This document shows positions 24,386-36,012 of a stretch of DNA of 64,000 nucleotides, one piece after another (position 1 is the first letter of the stretch; each line of letters begins with the position of its first letter). The DNA is from Tillus elongatus (lineage: Eukaryota; Arthropoda; Insecta; Coleoptera; Cleridae). The stretch covers positions 682,001-746,000 of the forward strand of contig OZ023269.1 of the NCBI GenBank assembly GCA_964006375.1, read 5' to 3'. A model generated the notes under the pieces. That model searched no databases, was not told where the DNA came from, and was given only the letters and a program-made list of their open reading frames with translations. Both the position numbers and the translations under genes were made by a program.

Positions 24386-24745
24386 CTAGGGCCTCGGTGG
24401 TTTAGGGGTAAGAATGTGTGCCTCTGAACCGTAGGGTACTGGGTTCGATCGCAGGGTTCTCCTTTCACTTTTTCAGTACAAACTGTAACATTAACATCAA
24501 ACGAGGTTCTGTCATTGCATTTGAGCAAGTTAAATGTCTGCTCGTTCCGCCATTCGGAGGGGGCGTAAAGCCGTCGGTCCCGTGTCCATGCGATGTTGGG
24601 CACGTAAAAGATCCCTACCCCCCTTACAGAAAGGCAGGGGTTTGGCAAAATTTCCAGGTTAGTGAGGTGAAACTGCTCCCTGGCATCGGTGATTGGCCAT
24701 AGTCGTGGAAATAGTCCGATGTTAAAGAAACAAAAAACACACACA
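24386..24745 (+). repeat. tRNA-derived SINE, copy 2, with perfect 11-bp target duplication
   Basis: CAGTAATGAAA occurs at 24375-24385 and 24746-24756. The head is tRNA-like: box A region TGGTTTAGGGGTAAG (about 24398-24412) and box B GGTTCGATCGC (24442-24452), about 30 bp apart. The body has GGAGGGGGCGTAAAGCCG and TTGGGCACGTAAAAGATCCC. It ends AAAGAAACAAAAAACACACA. It interrupts a mariner transposase, which gives exact ends. A degenerate third copy is at 30.25 kb. Confidence 0.85.
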
Positions 24746-24870
24746 CAGTAATGAAAATGTAGAACATCTTATTATAGAAAGTGTTATTGAAAACCCTACT
24801 GTTTCTTTGCCTCAAATCGAAAAAAATTTCGACATACCCAAGTCTACTGCTCAACGTATTCTACAAAAGC

Positions 24871-25205
24871 CTAGACTCAGCAAGTGCGTTATGGTAGTGA
24901 ATTTTCATAGAAATGATCTGGCACAAAATATTTTATTATAACTTTTTTTTCTTGTAACATAGAAATCTAAATTTTAGTGAATAGCTTACTTTTTAAACCT
25001 ACCTACCAAATTCGGTTATCATAGCTTTGTTATTTTTTGAGATAAAGTTTTTTTTTTCGAATGAAAACTCTAATATTTTCCGGAAAACCTCGTCCGATTT
25101 TCCTGACTAACGAACTTATCCAATCCATTTACAAAAGGAAGGTACATGTCAAATTTTATTAGAATCGGCCCATTATTTTTTGTGTTATCGGTGTGATACC
25201 TATAT

Positions 25206-25301
<96 letters not shown>

Positions 25302-25435
25302 TATAAATTGAATCTGACCCCGGATATGGGTTCTAGCGGTCATAGTTCGCGCTCATTTGCAAATTTTTTTTTTTAAATTCAAAAGTCGGGATCTCTCCAT
25401 TAGTGAATTTTTTCTACCAAAATTCACTAAAAACA
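24871..25435 (-). repeat. Complete MAE copy, minus orientation, inside a transposase gene
   Basis: The left edge is the 3' hairpin (CAGCAAGTGCGTTATGG). Then come the CAACCAAATTTAG-type block (mutated here to CTACCAAATTCGG), ACGAACTTATCCAATCC, AATCGGCCCATTATTTTTT, (TA)n at 25218-25301, ACCCCGGATATGGGTTC and GCGCTCATTTGC. The right edge is the 5' hairpin ending TTCACTAAA. The host frame reads ..LQKP before it and HKFQPY after it, so the insertion can be placed between two A residues (T-T on the other strand) without a target duplication. Confidence 0.85.
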
Positions 25436-26759
25436 TAAGTTTCAACCGTATCGAGAACGTGTTACTCGGGGTTTTAGGGGGAGAGAATAAATTTTGGTAG
25501 GTGGTTTTCAATAAAATGCGAAGAGGATCGTCAGTTTCCATTCAAAGTGTGGTGCTCTGACGAATCACGATTCACTAATTGTGCTATGTTTAATAGAAAA
25601 AATAATGTCTATTGGGCCGATGCAAATCCGTTAATAAATAGGCAAGTGCATCATCAGGTTAGGTGGGGATTTAAAGTGTGGCTTGGCATCCTCAATGGTC
25701 ACTTGATAGGCCCAATAATTTTTTTATAGAACTTTGATCACAAAAGTATTTGGATATATTGCAGGAGAATATGGGGCTAATATTAAAACATTTACCACTC
25801 AATACAGTAGTTCCGGCAAGATGGAGCTCTACCACATGATGGGAACGTCATTACTAATTACCTAAAGGATAGTGATGCGAAATGAATTGGCAATCGGGGA
25901 CCTTTAAGGTGATCTTCAGGATCTCCAGATCTGTCGCCCCTCGATCGCTTCATATGAGGATATCTTAAAAATAAGGTAGACTATACCACCTACAATACAG
26001 TAGATGACCTCAGGGTGGCTTTGGAACGTGCAATTACAGAAATCCAGCCACAACTAATCAAGGATACTTGCTTGGGCTTGATAGACAGGTGTATAGTTTG
26101 CACTGAAACTAATTGTCAGATATTTGAACATCATCTTTAGCTGTAGGTAATTAAACAAAATAATGATCAAAAATAAATAATATTATAGTCTATGTTTACA
26201 CTTGTGTTTTCATTAATAATTAAGTCATACTTATTTAAATAATAAAATACAATAATTAACTGCTTACCCAAGTATTCATGTACACAGGAATTTAATTATT
26301 TGCATTGCTTCGAAGGCAACTATGTTAAAGACATTTTTGGTAATTTTCCCCAGTTCTTGTGATTCAAACATAAGCATGTTATACCTGGTTGAAAAGCTTT
26401 TTATGCTCTATTCGAATACGTCAAAAACTAATATGGCGCCCATAAGAGATAAACAGTTGACAATCGCTCCGCTCTCTAGTAGGCGTAGAGAAGTTCTAAT
26501 GACACTAGCCGATGCAGGATGTAACGCTGGGGTAGTATAACAAGCTTCAGACAGGTATCTTGATAATTAAAAAAGATATTGAAGAAAACTCAAAATGGCA
26601 AATTTTATATTTTTGCTAATATCTAGCGACCTCTGATTTTTTTTTTGAAATCTGAAAGTGATTATGTACTGTCCTCAAAACTGAGCAACTTTCGTAATTT
26701 TACCAACTTCGTATCTCTTACCGCTCCGAGATCCGCATGTAGTTCATTTTGAATGGGAC

Positions 26760-27003
<244 letters not shown>

Positions 27004-28090
27004 TTTATCTTCTCCAAATTATATTCTGTATATTTATATTCTTAGAGTATTTTAAGCGTATTATGAAAAAATTAATTAAACCCGAGCTACATGATATCGT
27101 TAATAACGCTATAATGGTTTCAGACAGCGCATAAGAGGCTTGTACAAAAGAGATTAGTTTTCTGATATTTAAGACTTACCTAACCTCACTTAATTACACA
27201 CCCTTCTCATATAGTATATAAGAAAACTAGCAGTAATTAACAGCATTAAAATGGAGTGAAACATTTACATATTTATCAATTTCTTTGTTTTTTAGGCGTT
27301 CGTTTGTTTTATTGTCGTATCAGAAGTTCGTCGGTAATTTTTAATACACCCTATTATACAGCTGACACTGGTAATTAATAGTGGTAAACTAGTGGGATGT
27401 ATTAAAATCATTTATCATTACCAGCTTGAAGTTTAATTACATACAGAACAATCGCCCTTTTATATTATAATCAATTTCTAATGTATCCAGTTTTTAAATA
27501 TGTACAGTTGTCCATAACGTAAAGAAATTTAGTTTAATCACACCTCCTGAAGTGAAACATTATTTTTCGGTCAGCCTGTATACAAACAGAGACCAATAGA
27601 CATGTGTCTCTAATGTGTGCATGGACTTTACTATTGAATTTATTGGCCAGAGGGTCATTATTTCACGTCTACTAATTAACGGCGTTATTAATCTTTCAGA
27701 ATAGTAAATCACTTTTTTGAATAAATGTAATTAGCGTTGTTTGTATCTTAAATTTTTTGTTAAAATGTTTGTGTGTATATTCTCACATAAATCATACTTT
27801 TGTGTTATATCTTTAGACTAAAATATTGTTAACCTGTCTTCTTATATGAACATTAACTTTAATTTATCAACAAATGTATGCATCAATCTGAGATTATAAT
27901 GATAATTTTGACATTGTTGTAAAAACATTATATTACAATAGGTAAATAACATTTTATGCCTAATAAATAAATTTTGATTCTGAGGAAAAATAATCTCATC
28001 TGGAGCGTCAAAATTTGAAGTTTGTCCAGTTTGGAAATTAGGTTATTTATTTTCGGAAAAATCCAGTATCCAGTATCCCAATTATTGTAG
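27004..28090. other. AT-rich, nothing recognised
   Basis: About 1.1 kb with no domain-bearing frame, no RNA gene and no match that I could see to other parts of the window. Confidence 0.5.
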
Positions 28091-29171
<1,081 letters not shown>

Positions 29172-29172
<1 letters not shown>

Positions 29173-29245
29173 TTTTTTAAATCCCGAAACACGTCAATTT
29201 TAGAATAAAACATGACATCCTGCAACGTAAAAATTTCACCCCTCA
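29172..29245 (-). repeat. Repeat E fragment, inverted
   Basis: CCCGAAACACGTCAATTTTA matches the reverse complement of 20450-20520. It starts exactly where the MAE copy ends. Confidence 0.55.
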
Positions 29246-29739
29246 CATTTAACCTCCTTCAAATGACAAATGAAACCCCCAAATTTTTAAATAGGAAGAA
29301 GCGGCTTGTTATACCTCATTTGGAAGATATGTTCATTATATTTGGAAGATCTCCTCATTCTCTATTTACAAATGCTGTGGTATTAAAATTGATCGCGTTT
29401 CATTCCTTCAAAAAAATATGTATTTTATTTGCTTTTATTTAAATGTGTAATATATCTGCTATAGTTTATAGTTATTAGATGTTTTTGTGACTCAATTTTA
29501 TCGCTTGTAATTTAGATTGTAATATTTTATGATTTGATGATTTTTCATGATGTGATTTCTTTTTTGGCTATATTCATTGTTGCCTGTGTGGTATTTTAGT
29601 GTTTTTGTATGTTTTTTTTTTACTCTGACGTGCTCCATTCATTTGATTGTGTATTGTAGTGAGAGAAGAGAGTATATATCTATTTATCTATAACTATCCT
29701 TTGGCAAGGGACAGGTGGCATTAGGGCCAACGATTTTAC

Positions 29740-30000
29740 AATCGTTGGTTTGTTCTACACATATGTGTGGTTAACAGCTTGTCCACCTCGACTATGGTGA
29801 CAACTTACTTCTTGGTACGTACAGGGAGATGCTACTAGTTCTTATTCATCTGACAATGCGTTAGAACCTGACGGTTCTAGTCAATTTGTTTTAGATGCGT
29901 TCTGGAGATCAAAGGTATGGCAAACGGATGTGCTCTAATAAGAGCGAAACCGGTCTGTGTCTCGACGTCTTTTATGATGACCAGTACGCATCTAGCAAAC
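29740..30000 (+). repeat. Relic related to the hammerhead-bearing element at 48.7-49.07 kb
   Basis: GTGACAACTTACTTCTTGGT (29800) matches the reverse complement of ACCAAGTAGTATGTTGTCAC at 48.87 kb. GAGCGAAACCGGTCTG matches the hammerhead core region at 49.0 kb. Both similarities fall in one 250-bp block, so this is a diverged member of the same family. Confidence 0.6.
29892..29993 (+). ncRNA. Degenerate type I hammerhead ribozyme motif
   Basis: An extended outer stem (AGATGCGTTCTGG pairing with CCAGTACGCATCT) encloses a stem II hairpin GCTCTAATAAGAGC, the conserved GAAA, the palindromic stem III ACCGGT and a GTC cleavage triplet. The CUGANGA box reads CGGATGT, with two invariant positions changed. 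By known hammerhead requirements it should not cleave. A fossil of the 48-49 kb motifs. Confidence 0.5.
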
Positions 30001-30245
30001 ACTATTACTATGACTAGTGATAACAATGTTTTTTAAAGATTTATTAAGCAGCCCTATCAGCTTGTTATATTTGATGCTCAGAAAACAGCAAATTGTACAA
30101 TATCGAGAAAATATTACCTAGAAGGTTCTGGTGTCATTTGTATATTTCAGATCGTCCAACCCTTCATCCAAGTCTCATCTTACGTTTCTACCTTTGGCAT
30201 TGGCTTATTGCATTATTGGACCTAAAAATAAACTATGTTTGTACT

Positions 30246-30372
30246 TTGTTTCTTTAACGCCAACTTCTTTTTGTTACTATAATCGATGACCGACGCCAGG
30301 GAGCAGTTCTATCTAACAAGCCTGGAAATTTTGTCGAGCCCTTCCCCTTCGTAAGAAGGATCGCGATATTTA
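30246..30372 (-). repeat. tRNA-derived SINE fragment, copy 3 (3' part, minus)
   Basis: GACCGACGCCAGGGAGCAGT, CCTGGAAATTTTGTCGAGCC and the A-rich tail complement TTTCTTTAACGCC match the 3' halves of copies 1 and 2. The tRNA-like head is absent. Confidence 0.7.
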
Positions 30373-30375
30373 GAT

Positions 30376-30700
30376 ATTTGGCGTGGACAATATTGCATGG
30401 TGAACGGAGCCGATGGACCTCCCCCACCAAATATAATGCACATCCTCGAAAATTTCTTCTAGGAACTGTAAATATCCTTCCGCAAACGAACCCACTAACT
30501 GATCGTTGATTAGGCCACACTAAATATTTATGCTGAATCGATACTGAAAATTGCGTTCAGTTCAAATCTGGCATGAGGGTTTTCTTTTGACCATCGGTGT
30601 TCATTGTGTAAATTATTTATACCAGCACGAGTGAATTGAGCCTCAACACTGAATAAAATGTTTTCACTCACTGTCGAATTTTGACGAATCCATCCATAAA
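30376..30700 (-). pseudogene. Mariner-type transposase fragment (middle of DDE domain)
   Basis: On the minus strand: ENILFSVEAQFTRAGINNLH, then NEHRWSKENPHARFELNAIF, then after a frameshift EGYLQFLEEIFEDVHYIWWG. This is the arthropod mariner block SDE.FTR.G..N.HN.H.W...NPH. The SDE motif reads SVE, so the first Asp is lost. The second and third catalytic motifs are missing: the fragment meets a SINE on one side and a MAE end on the other. Confidence 0.7.
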
Positions 30701-30701
30701 A

Positions 30702-31068
30702 AAATCTCGGGACGCAGCAAGTGCGTTATGGTAGTGAATTTTCATAAAAATGTTTTTATTGCAAATATGTGTGTTTTCTTTTTAAGAAAGCAGACATCAA
30801 TTTTGGTTACCAGTATAACCTATATAGAAAAAGCAGGCATCAAATTTGATTACCGGTATAACATATATAGTAAAAACAATGTGCCATGTTTCATCAAAAT
30901 AACTTGATTGTTTGAAAACGTACAGAAATTTTCAAAAGTAAACCAAAAGTGTTACTGAAAAAATCCGTTTCCTGGTCAACCTTATAGGTTAATAGCAAAT
31001 TGAGCTTTTCAAATATGAAGCATTTAATCAAAATTCGCAACCACAACGCACTTGCTGCCTCCAGAATT
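30702..31068. repeat. Two MAE 3' ends in inverted orientation (~367 bp)
   Basis: The left end reads GGGACGCAGCAAGTGCG (minus-orientation 3' hairpin) and the right end CGCACTTGCTGCCTCC (plus-orientation 3' hairpin), each followed inward by TGAATTTTCAT / ATCAAAATTCGCA. The interior has two copies of a GCA(G)ACATCAA.TTTG.TTACC block (near 30790 and 30835). It may be an independent foldback derivative. Confidence 0.6.
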
Positions 31069-31319
31069 TCTTAACTTACAAACATGCATTATATTTCGAT
31101 GGAAAATGCAAAAAAAATAAGGCGTTTTCGACAAAAAAAATAATATTTGTATCACCAACGACTTATGGGCCACCCTGTGATTGTCGCAATAATTTTTTAA
31201 GATGTAGCTCAAAACACCGTATAATTAATGTATACAATATTTTTTCATATCTTGTATAATAACGAATATATTGAGCTTTATTGATTTTTTACGAAAATTC
31301 GACAAAAATTATATACCAT

Positions 31320-31559
31320 TAAACAATAAACTCTATAGCTAAGGCTACTGCCAAGCATCAGAGAAAGGGTCTATTTGAAATGAATTTTCTGGAAATATTT
31401 TAGTAAAATGAAGGGCAATGACGGTTGAAACTAAGAGTTCGGTGTATGTAAAACATTCTTCTTGAGACATTTTCTTTCCATAGATCGTATTAGATTCAAG
31501 TTATTTGCCTAAATGTTGCGAATTTTGACGTTTTCAATTGTCACTTTGACGTTTTGAGG

Positions 31560-31560
<1 letters not shown>
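31320..31560 (-). repeat. Dispersed repeat B, inverted copy
   Basis: Reverse complement of 9428-9665; shared blocks include CAATAAACTCTATA, AAATGAATTTTCTGGAAATA and GCAATGACGGTTGA. Confidence 0.65.
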
Positions 31561-32420
<860 letters not shown>

Positions 32421-32424
32421 CTAA

Positions 32425-32800
32425 TTGTAACCTTGAAACGTTATCGCCATCTTCAAGATGTGGAACGGACTGGATATGGGAAGGCTTCAAACTATTTTCC
32501 TTGAACGTTATTAAAGACGGCTTTCTGTGATATTCAGAGTTGATTTACAATCCTCCTCCCTCATCGTACTCTCCCTCGGGATTTCCTTTAACAATATTGA
32601 GAATGTTTTCTTCGGTTCGTATCTCAAGACCTTCTCTTTCACCAAAAATTCTTGCGCTCGGAACAAACACTAGTTTCCTGAGCTCTGGTGAAAAAGCTTT
32701 CTATTAGGGACACTTCGATTAAGAAGTCGCCGTCGATATTCGTTAACTGCGGGAACAGAGTTCCCATTACAAGACCCATAAATAAACATCATATTCGCAT
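32425..32800 (-). pseudogene. N-terminal fragment of a mariner-type transposase
   Basis: On the minus strand from about 32797: [20 protein letters not shown] then [16 protein letters not shown], the helix-turn-helix region of arthropod mariner transposases (pattern YG..NGN...A...Y..R.P.R..P....F). After a frameshift come TEENILNIVKGNPEGEYDEG and LKPSHIQSVPHLEDGDN. It stops at the MAE end on one side and the (TAA)n tract on the other. Confidence 0.6.
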
Positions 32801-32805
32801 ATTCA

Positions 32806-32807
<2 letters not shown>

Positions 32808-32868
<61 letters not shown>
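32808..32868. repeat. (TAA)n microsatellite
   Basis: About 20 uninterrupted ATA/TAA units, directly before the LINE-J copy 2 insertion. Confidence 0.97.
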
Positions 32869-32869
<1 letters not shown>

Positions 32870-32883
32870 TTATTCACTTATAA

Positions 32884-34716
32884 GCAAAAATGATGATGGA
32901 TCCTCCTTGTACAAAAGATTCCGGAGGTAAAACACCCCTCTATTCGGATCTCCGGGAGAGGGGTGTACAGGGGGCGCCAGCATCAAGATTTAACATATCC
33001 TTCTCGAATATATGTGGCCTAAATTCTAACCTGAACTCCGTCCACCATTTCCTCCAGGATAATAGGCCCCAACTCCTCTTCCTCACCGAAACTCAAATCA
33101 GTGCCAAAACATCCACTAATCACCTTAATTTCCCGGGGCATGAGCTCCTTAGTTCCTTTAGATTGCATGGAGGCGTGTGCGTGTACGTTCGTAGCAATCT
33201 ATCCTGCACCAGACTCCCCAATTTAGAAGCTGGAAGAAAAGTCATACTATGGATAAAACTCTTTCTCTCTCTCTTTCAGTGCTGCAACTAAATTCATCTG
33301 TTGCATTTACCGGTCACTTTCTGACAACAACTTTGTCCAGCTCTTTGACTACCCTTCTGAAAAAACCGACCATCTGATTTCTGAATATCCTTCCTCCGAG
33401 GTCACTATTCTTGGTGACTTCAATGTCCATAATAAGGATTGGCTAGGATCTTCACAAATCGATCCACAAGGAAGAACAGCGGAGGCCTTTGCAGTCAGCA
33501 ATTCTTTAGCCAATATGGTTCAGCAACCTACTCACTTTCCTCGCATTCCAACACACAGCTTAAATCCCTTGAATCTCCTTCTTACTACAAATCCTGACTG
33601 CTATAAGATATCAGTCACCGCCCCCCTGCGGCGCTCAGACCACGGCATGGTCACTGCTTCCTGCGCAATGCAACCCGAGGTCACACAATCATCACACCCA
33701 CGTATCGTTTGGCACTACAACTCCGCGAACTGGGAGGAAATGCGAGATTACTTTTCCTCACATCCATGGGCGTCTGTCTGCAGCCACTCAAAAGCCCTGG
33801 TTCCCTAAATCATGTGACAAGGCCAGACTTGAAAAGGTCAAAGCTCACAAAAAGCTTCTACACAATCCCAGTCAAGAAAACCGAAAATCTATTGAGAATA
33901 ATTTCTGCAAGAGCACGTTCCCACCTCTTGTCTCAGGGGCTGAAATTATTTCTACCGCGCTGGGCAAGGCTTAACTTTTTGCCACGTTGTTCGCCGGCAA
34001 TTCTACTCTCAACCCACCTCCAAATGTTCAACCACCAACAATCGCCAGTGTCGTGCATAAAACGACGGATATCATTTTCAAAACTAAAAAGGTACGATAA
34101 ATGCTCTTGTCTCTTAATACCAGAAAAGCCTCTGGCCTTGACGAGATCCCAGCAATTGTTCTCAAAAAATGCGCACCAGAACTTGCTCTTGCCCTGACTC
34201 GTCTGTTTCAGAGATCTTACAATACAGGTATATTCCCGAGTAACTGGAGAACTGCTCGGGTACAACCCGTCCCCAAGAAAGGATCCAAAGCGCTTTCTAG
34301 CAACTACATGCCTATTTTTCTCCTTTCAGTCGTCTCTAAAGTGATGGAAAAGTATATAAACACCGAATTACTAACATTTCTTGAAAAACACAGTCTAATC
34401 CACGACAGGCAGTATGGATTCCGTCAGCGGAGATCAACTGCCGACCTCCTTTTCTTTGTCACCCATTCTTGGAACAAGTCTATGGAACTACACTGTGAAT
34501 CACCAGACATAGAACATCTTGTTATACCCGCTCTTTTGTCCCGAGGACTTCCAAGTTGTGGAATTCTTTGCCGGCACATGTTTTTCCTTCTCCCCCGAAC
34601 CTCCAAACCTTCAAGTCCAGAATTAACAAGTTGCCTCTTTCCTCTTTGTCGACATCCACGGTACGATAGTATTTAAGCCGTAAGCCCTCGTGGTGTGTTG
34701 TTGAAATAAATAAAAA
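32884..34716 (+). pseudogene. LINE-J copy 2: full-length ends, two large internal deletions
   Basis: Both ends are present, flanked by an imperfect 12-13-bp duplication ATTCAC(C)TTATAA (32872-32883, 34717-34729). The endonuclease starts at 32890 (MMMDPPCTKDSGGKTPL). It is broken by a TC-repeat expansion near 33262-33280, resumes with TILGDFNVHNKDW and QPTHFPRIPTHS, and reaches SDHGMV. About 100 bp is then missing between VCLQ and PLKSP. RT fingers follow at 34101-34470 (KASGLDEIPAIVLKKCAPEL, QYGFRQRRSTADLLFFVTHS). A jump of nearly 1 kb removes the catalytic palm: the sequence goes from the codon after LHCESP straight into the 3' tail. Confidence 0.85.
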
Positions 34717-34729
34717 ATTCACCTTATAA

Positions 34730-36012
34730 CCAATCACTACAAACTATTAAGACATTAATACAAAATAAAATGGTGAATAAGACAAATCATGTTATGTAAG
34801 TTGACTTGTCCACCAAATTTTAGCTTATCTCTCTGAGTTCCCAATCTCTGAGATTCACGGCTTATAAAATAGTGCTTATAAGCTGCTTCTATCCAAGGAC
34901 TGCCTCAAAAGTCACAGCATTAGAAACTTCAGCAACATAAGGTCCGCCAGACAAAGTTATCACTTGCTAATATAATAATTTATTTACTTATTATTTACTA
35001 TATGGGTGAATATTTGAGGAATTGTAGGCATTCGTAACTAAACCAGTTAATGTCAAACTGACAGATAACTAATTCTGACACATTATACAAAATTGATTTG
35101 CACATATCATCTAGGTGACATGTGGCTGATTTGTTAAAAAAGGAACAGGCTTGATTTTTGGAAGAAAAAAAAATTAAAAAGGTAGTTATTTCAAAAATGG
35201 TTGACATTCGAACTATAACTTATGGGTTTATTTTTCTTATTTTGACCCCTGAAATACGTCCCATTCCTCCGGAATCCCTTTGTATACAGATTAACCAAAA
35301 AATTATTTACTAGTATTTTTGTGCAAATTCGCTACCATACCGCACTTGTTACGTCTAGATTTTTATTATTTTGTATTAACATTTTAATTGTTATGTCGTG
35401 ACTATAAATGGAACAGAATAACTTATACATTATATTATTTTTAACTAGAAACATTTTTATACTAACTTTACACTATATAATTAAGTCATTTATGATGTAA
35501 ATGTGAAGAGTATAGCACTTTTGTTATTTTTGCTAATTAATTCAATAATTATTTTTATATACATTCTATACGTTTGCTAATGATGTATTATCACAATGCA
35601 AAAGAGCTGACAAATCTTTCAACACGTCAAAGACTGTGATACCTACTAATAGAATTCAAGTTTTATTATTATTTTTTTTTAATATGCAAAAGAGTTTTAT
35701 AGTCACACATTAATAAAGGCGGAGCAATATCCATTGATTCAATAAGATTTTTGTAGATTGTATCTGATTGAGACACTGAATCTATTTAAAATTTTACTTT
35801 AAGCTTGCCAGGGAAAGTAAGTTTGACCTCCACACACACACACACATATTTGCGGGCGGTTGTAAAATGCAATACTTCGACACAGAAAAACAGTTAACCA
35901 AGTTCTCGTAACAGTCTCCACAAATTTCAAATTTTAGCTACCTATTAGATAAAAAACATTTTTTGTTCTTTTTTATGGTAGGTACCTACTTTTAAACGGT
36001 CAACAAGTGATA
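34730..36012. other. No gene; one MAE 3' end at 35325-35366
   Basis: The spacer between two tail-to-tail LINE-J copies. It contains a lone MAE 3' end (GCAAATTCGCTACC and a decayed hairpin CGCACTTGTTACG) and a short (CA)6 tract near 35831. Nothing else recognised. Confidence 0.5.

Larger units (their letters stand above)
24217..26140 (+). pseudogene. Mariner-type transposase in three pieces, split by SINE and MAE
   Basis: Piece 1 (24217-24385) holds the N-terminal helix-turn-helix with YLQRRYPERQQPEKSTFKRL. Piece 2 (24757-24870) continues NVEHLIIESVIENPTVSLPQ and PKSTAQRILQK. Piece 3 (25436-26140) holds the DDE region: FKVWCSDESRFTN with the first catalytic SDE intact, RQVHHQVRWGFKVWLGILNG, a damaged QDGA.P region near 25810, SPDLSPLDRFI with the third Asp near 25945, and a C-terminal LIDRCIVCTETNCQIFEHHL. 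Several stops and frameshifts lie in piece 3. It is related to, but clearly diverged from, the transposase at 22-23 kb. Confidence 0.75.

Noticed and set aside
24387..24460. A genuine tRNA gene
   Set aside because: A- and B-box-like sequences are present, but a clean cloverleaf is not, and the same head occurs in a second element with its own target duplication, so it is the SINE head.
25547..25729. Intact mariner transposase at 25.5 kb
   Set aside because: Only the first catalytic motif lies in this open frame; the QDGA region and later parts are out of frame or mutated.
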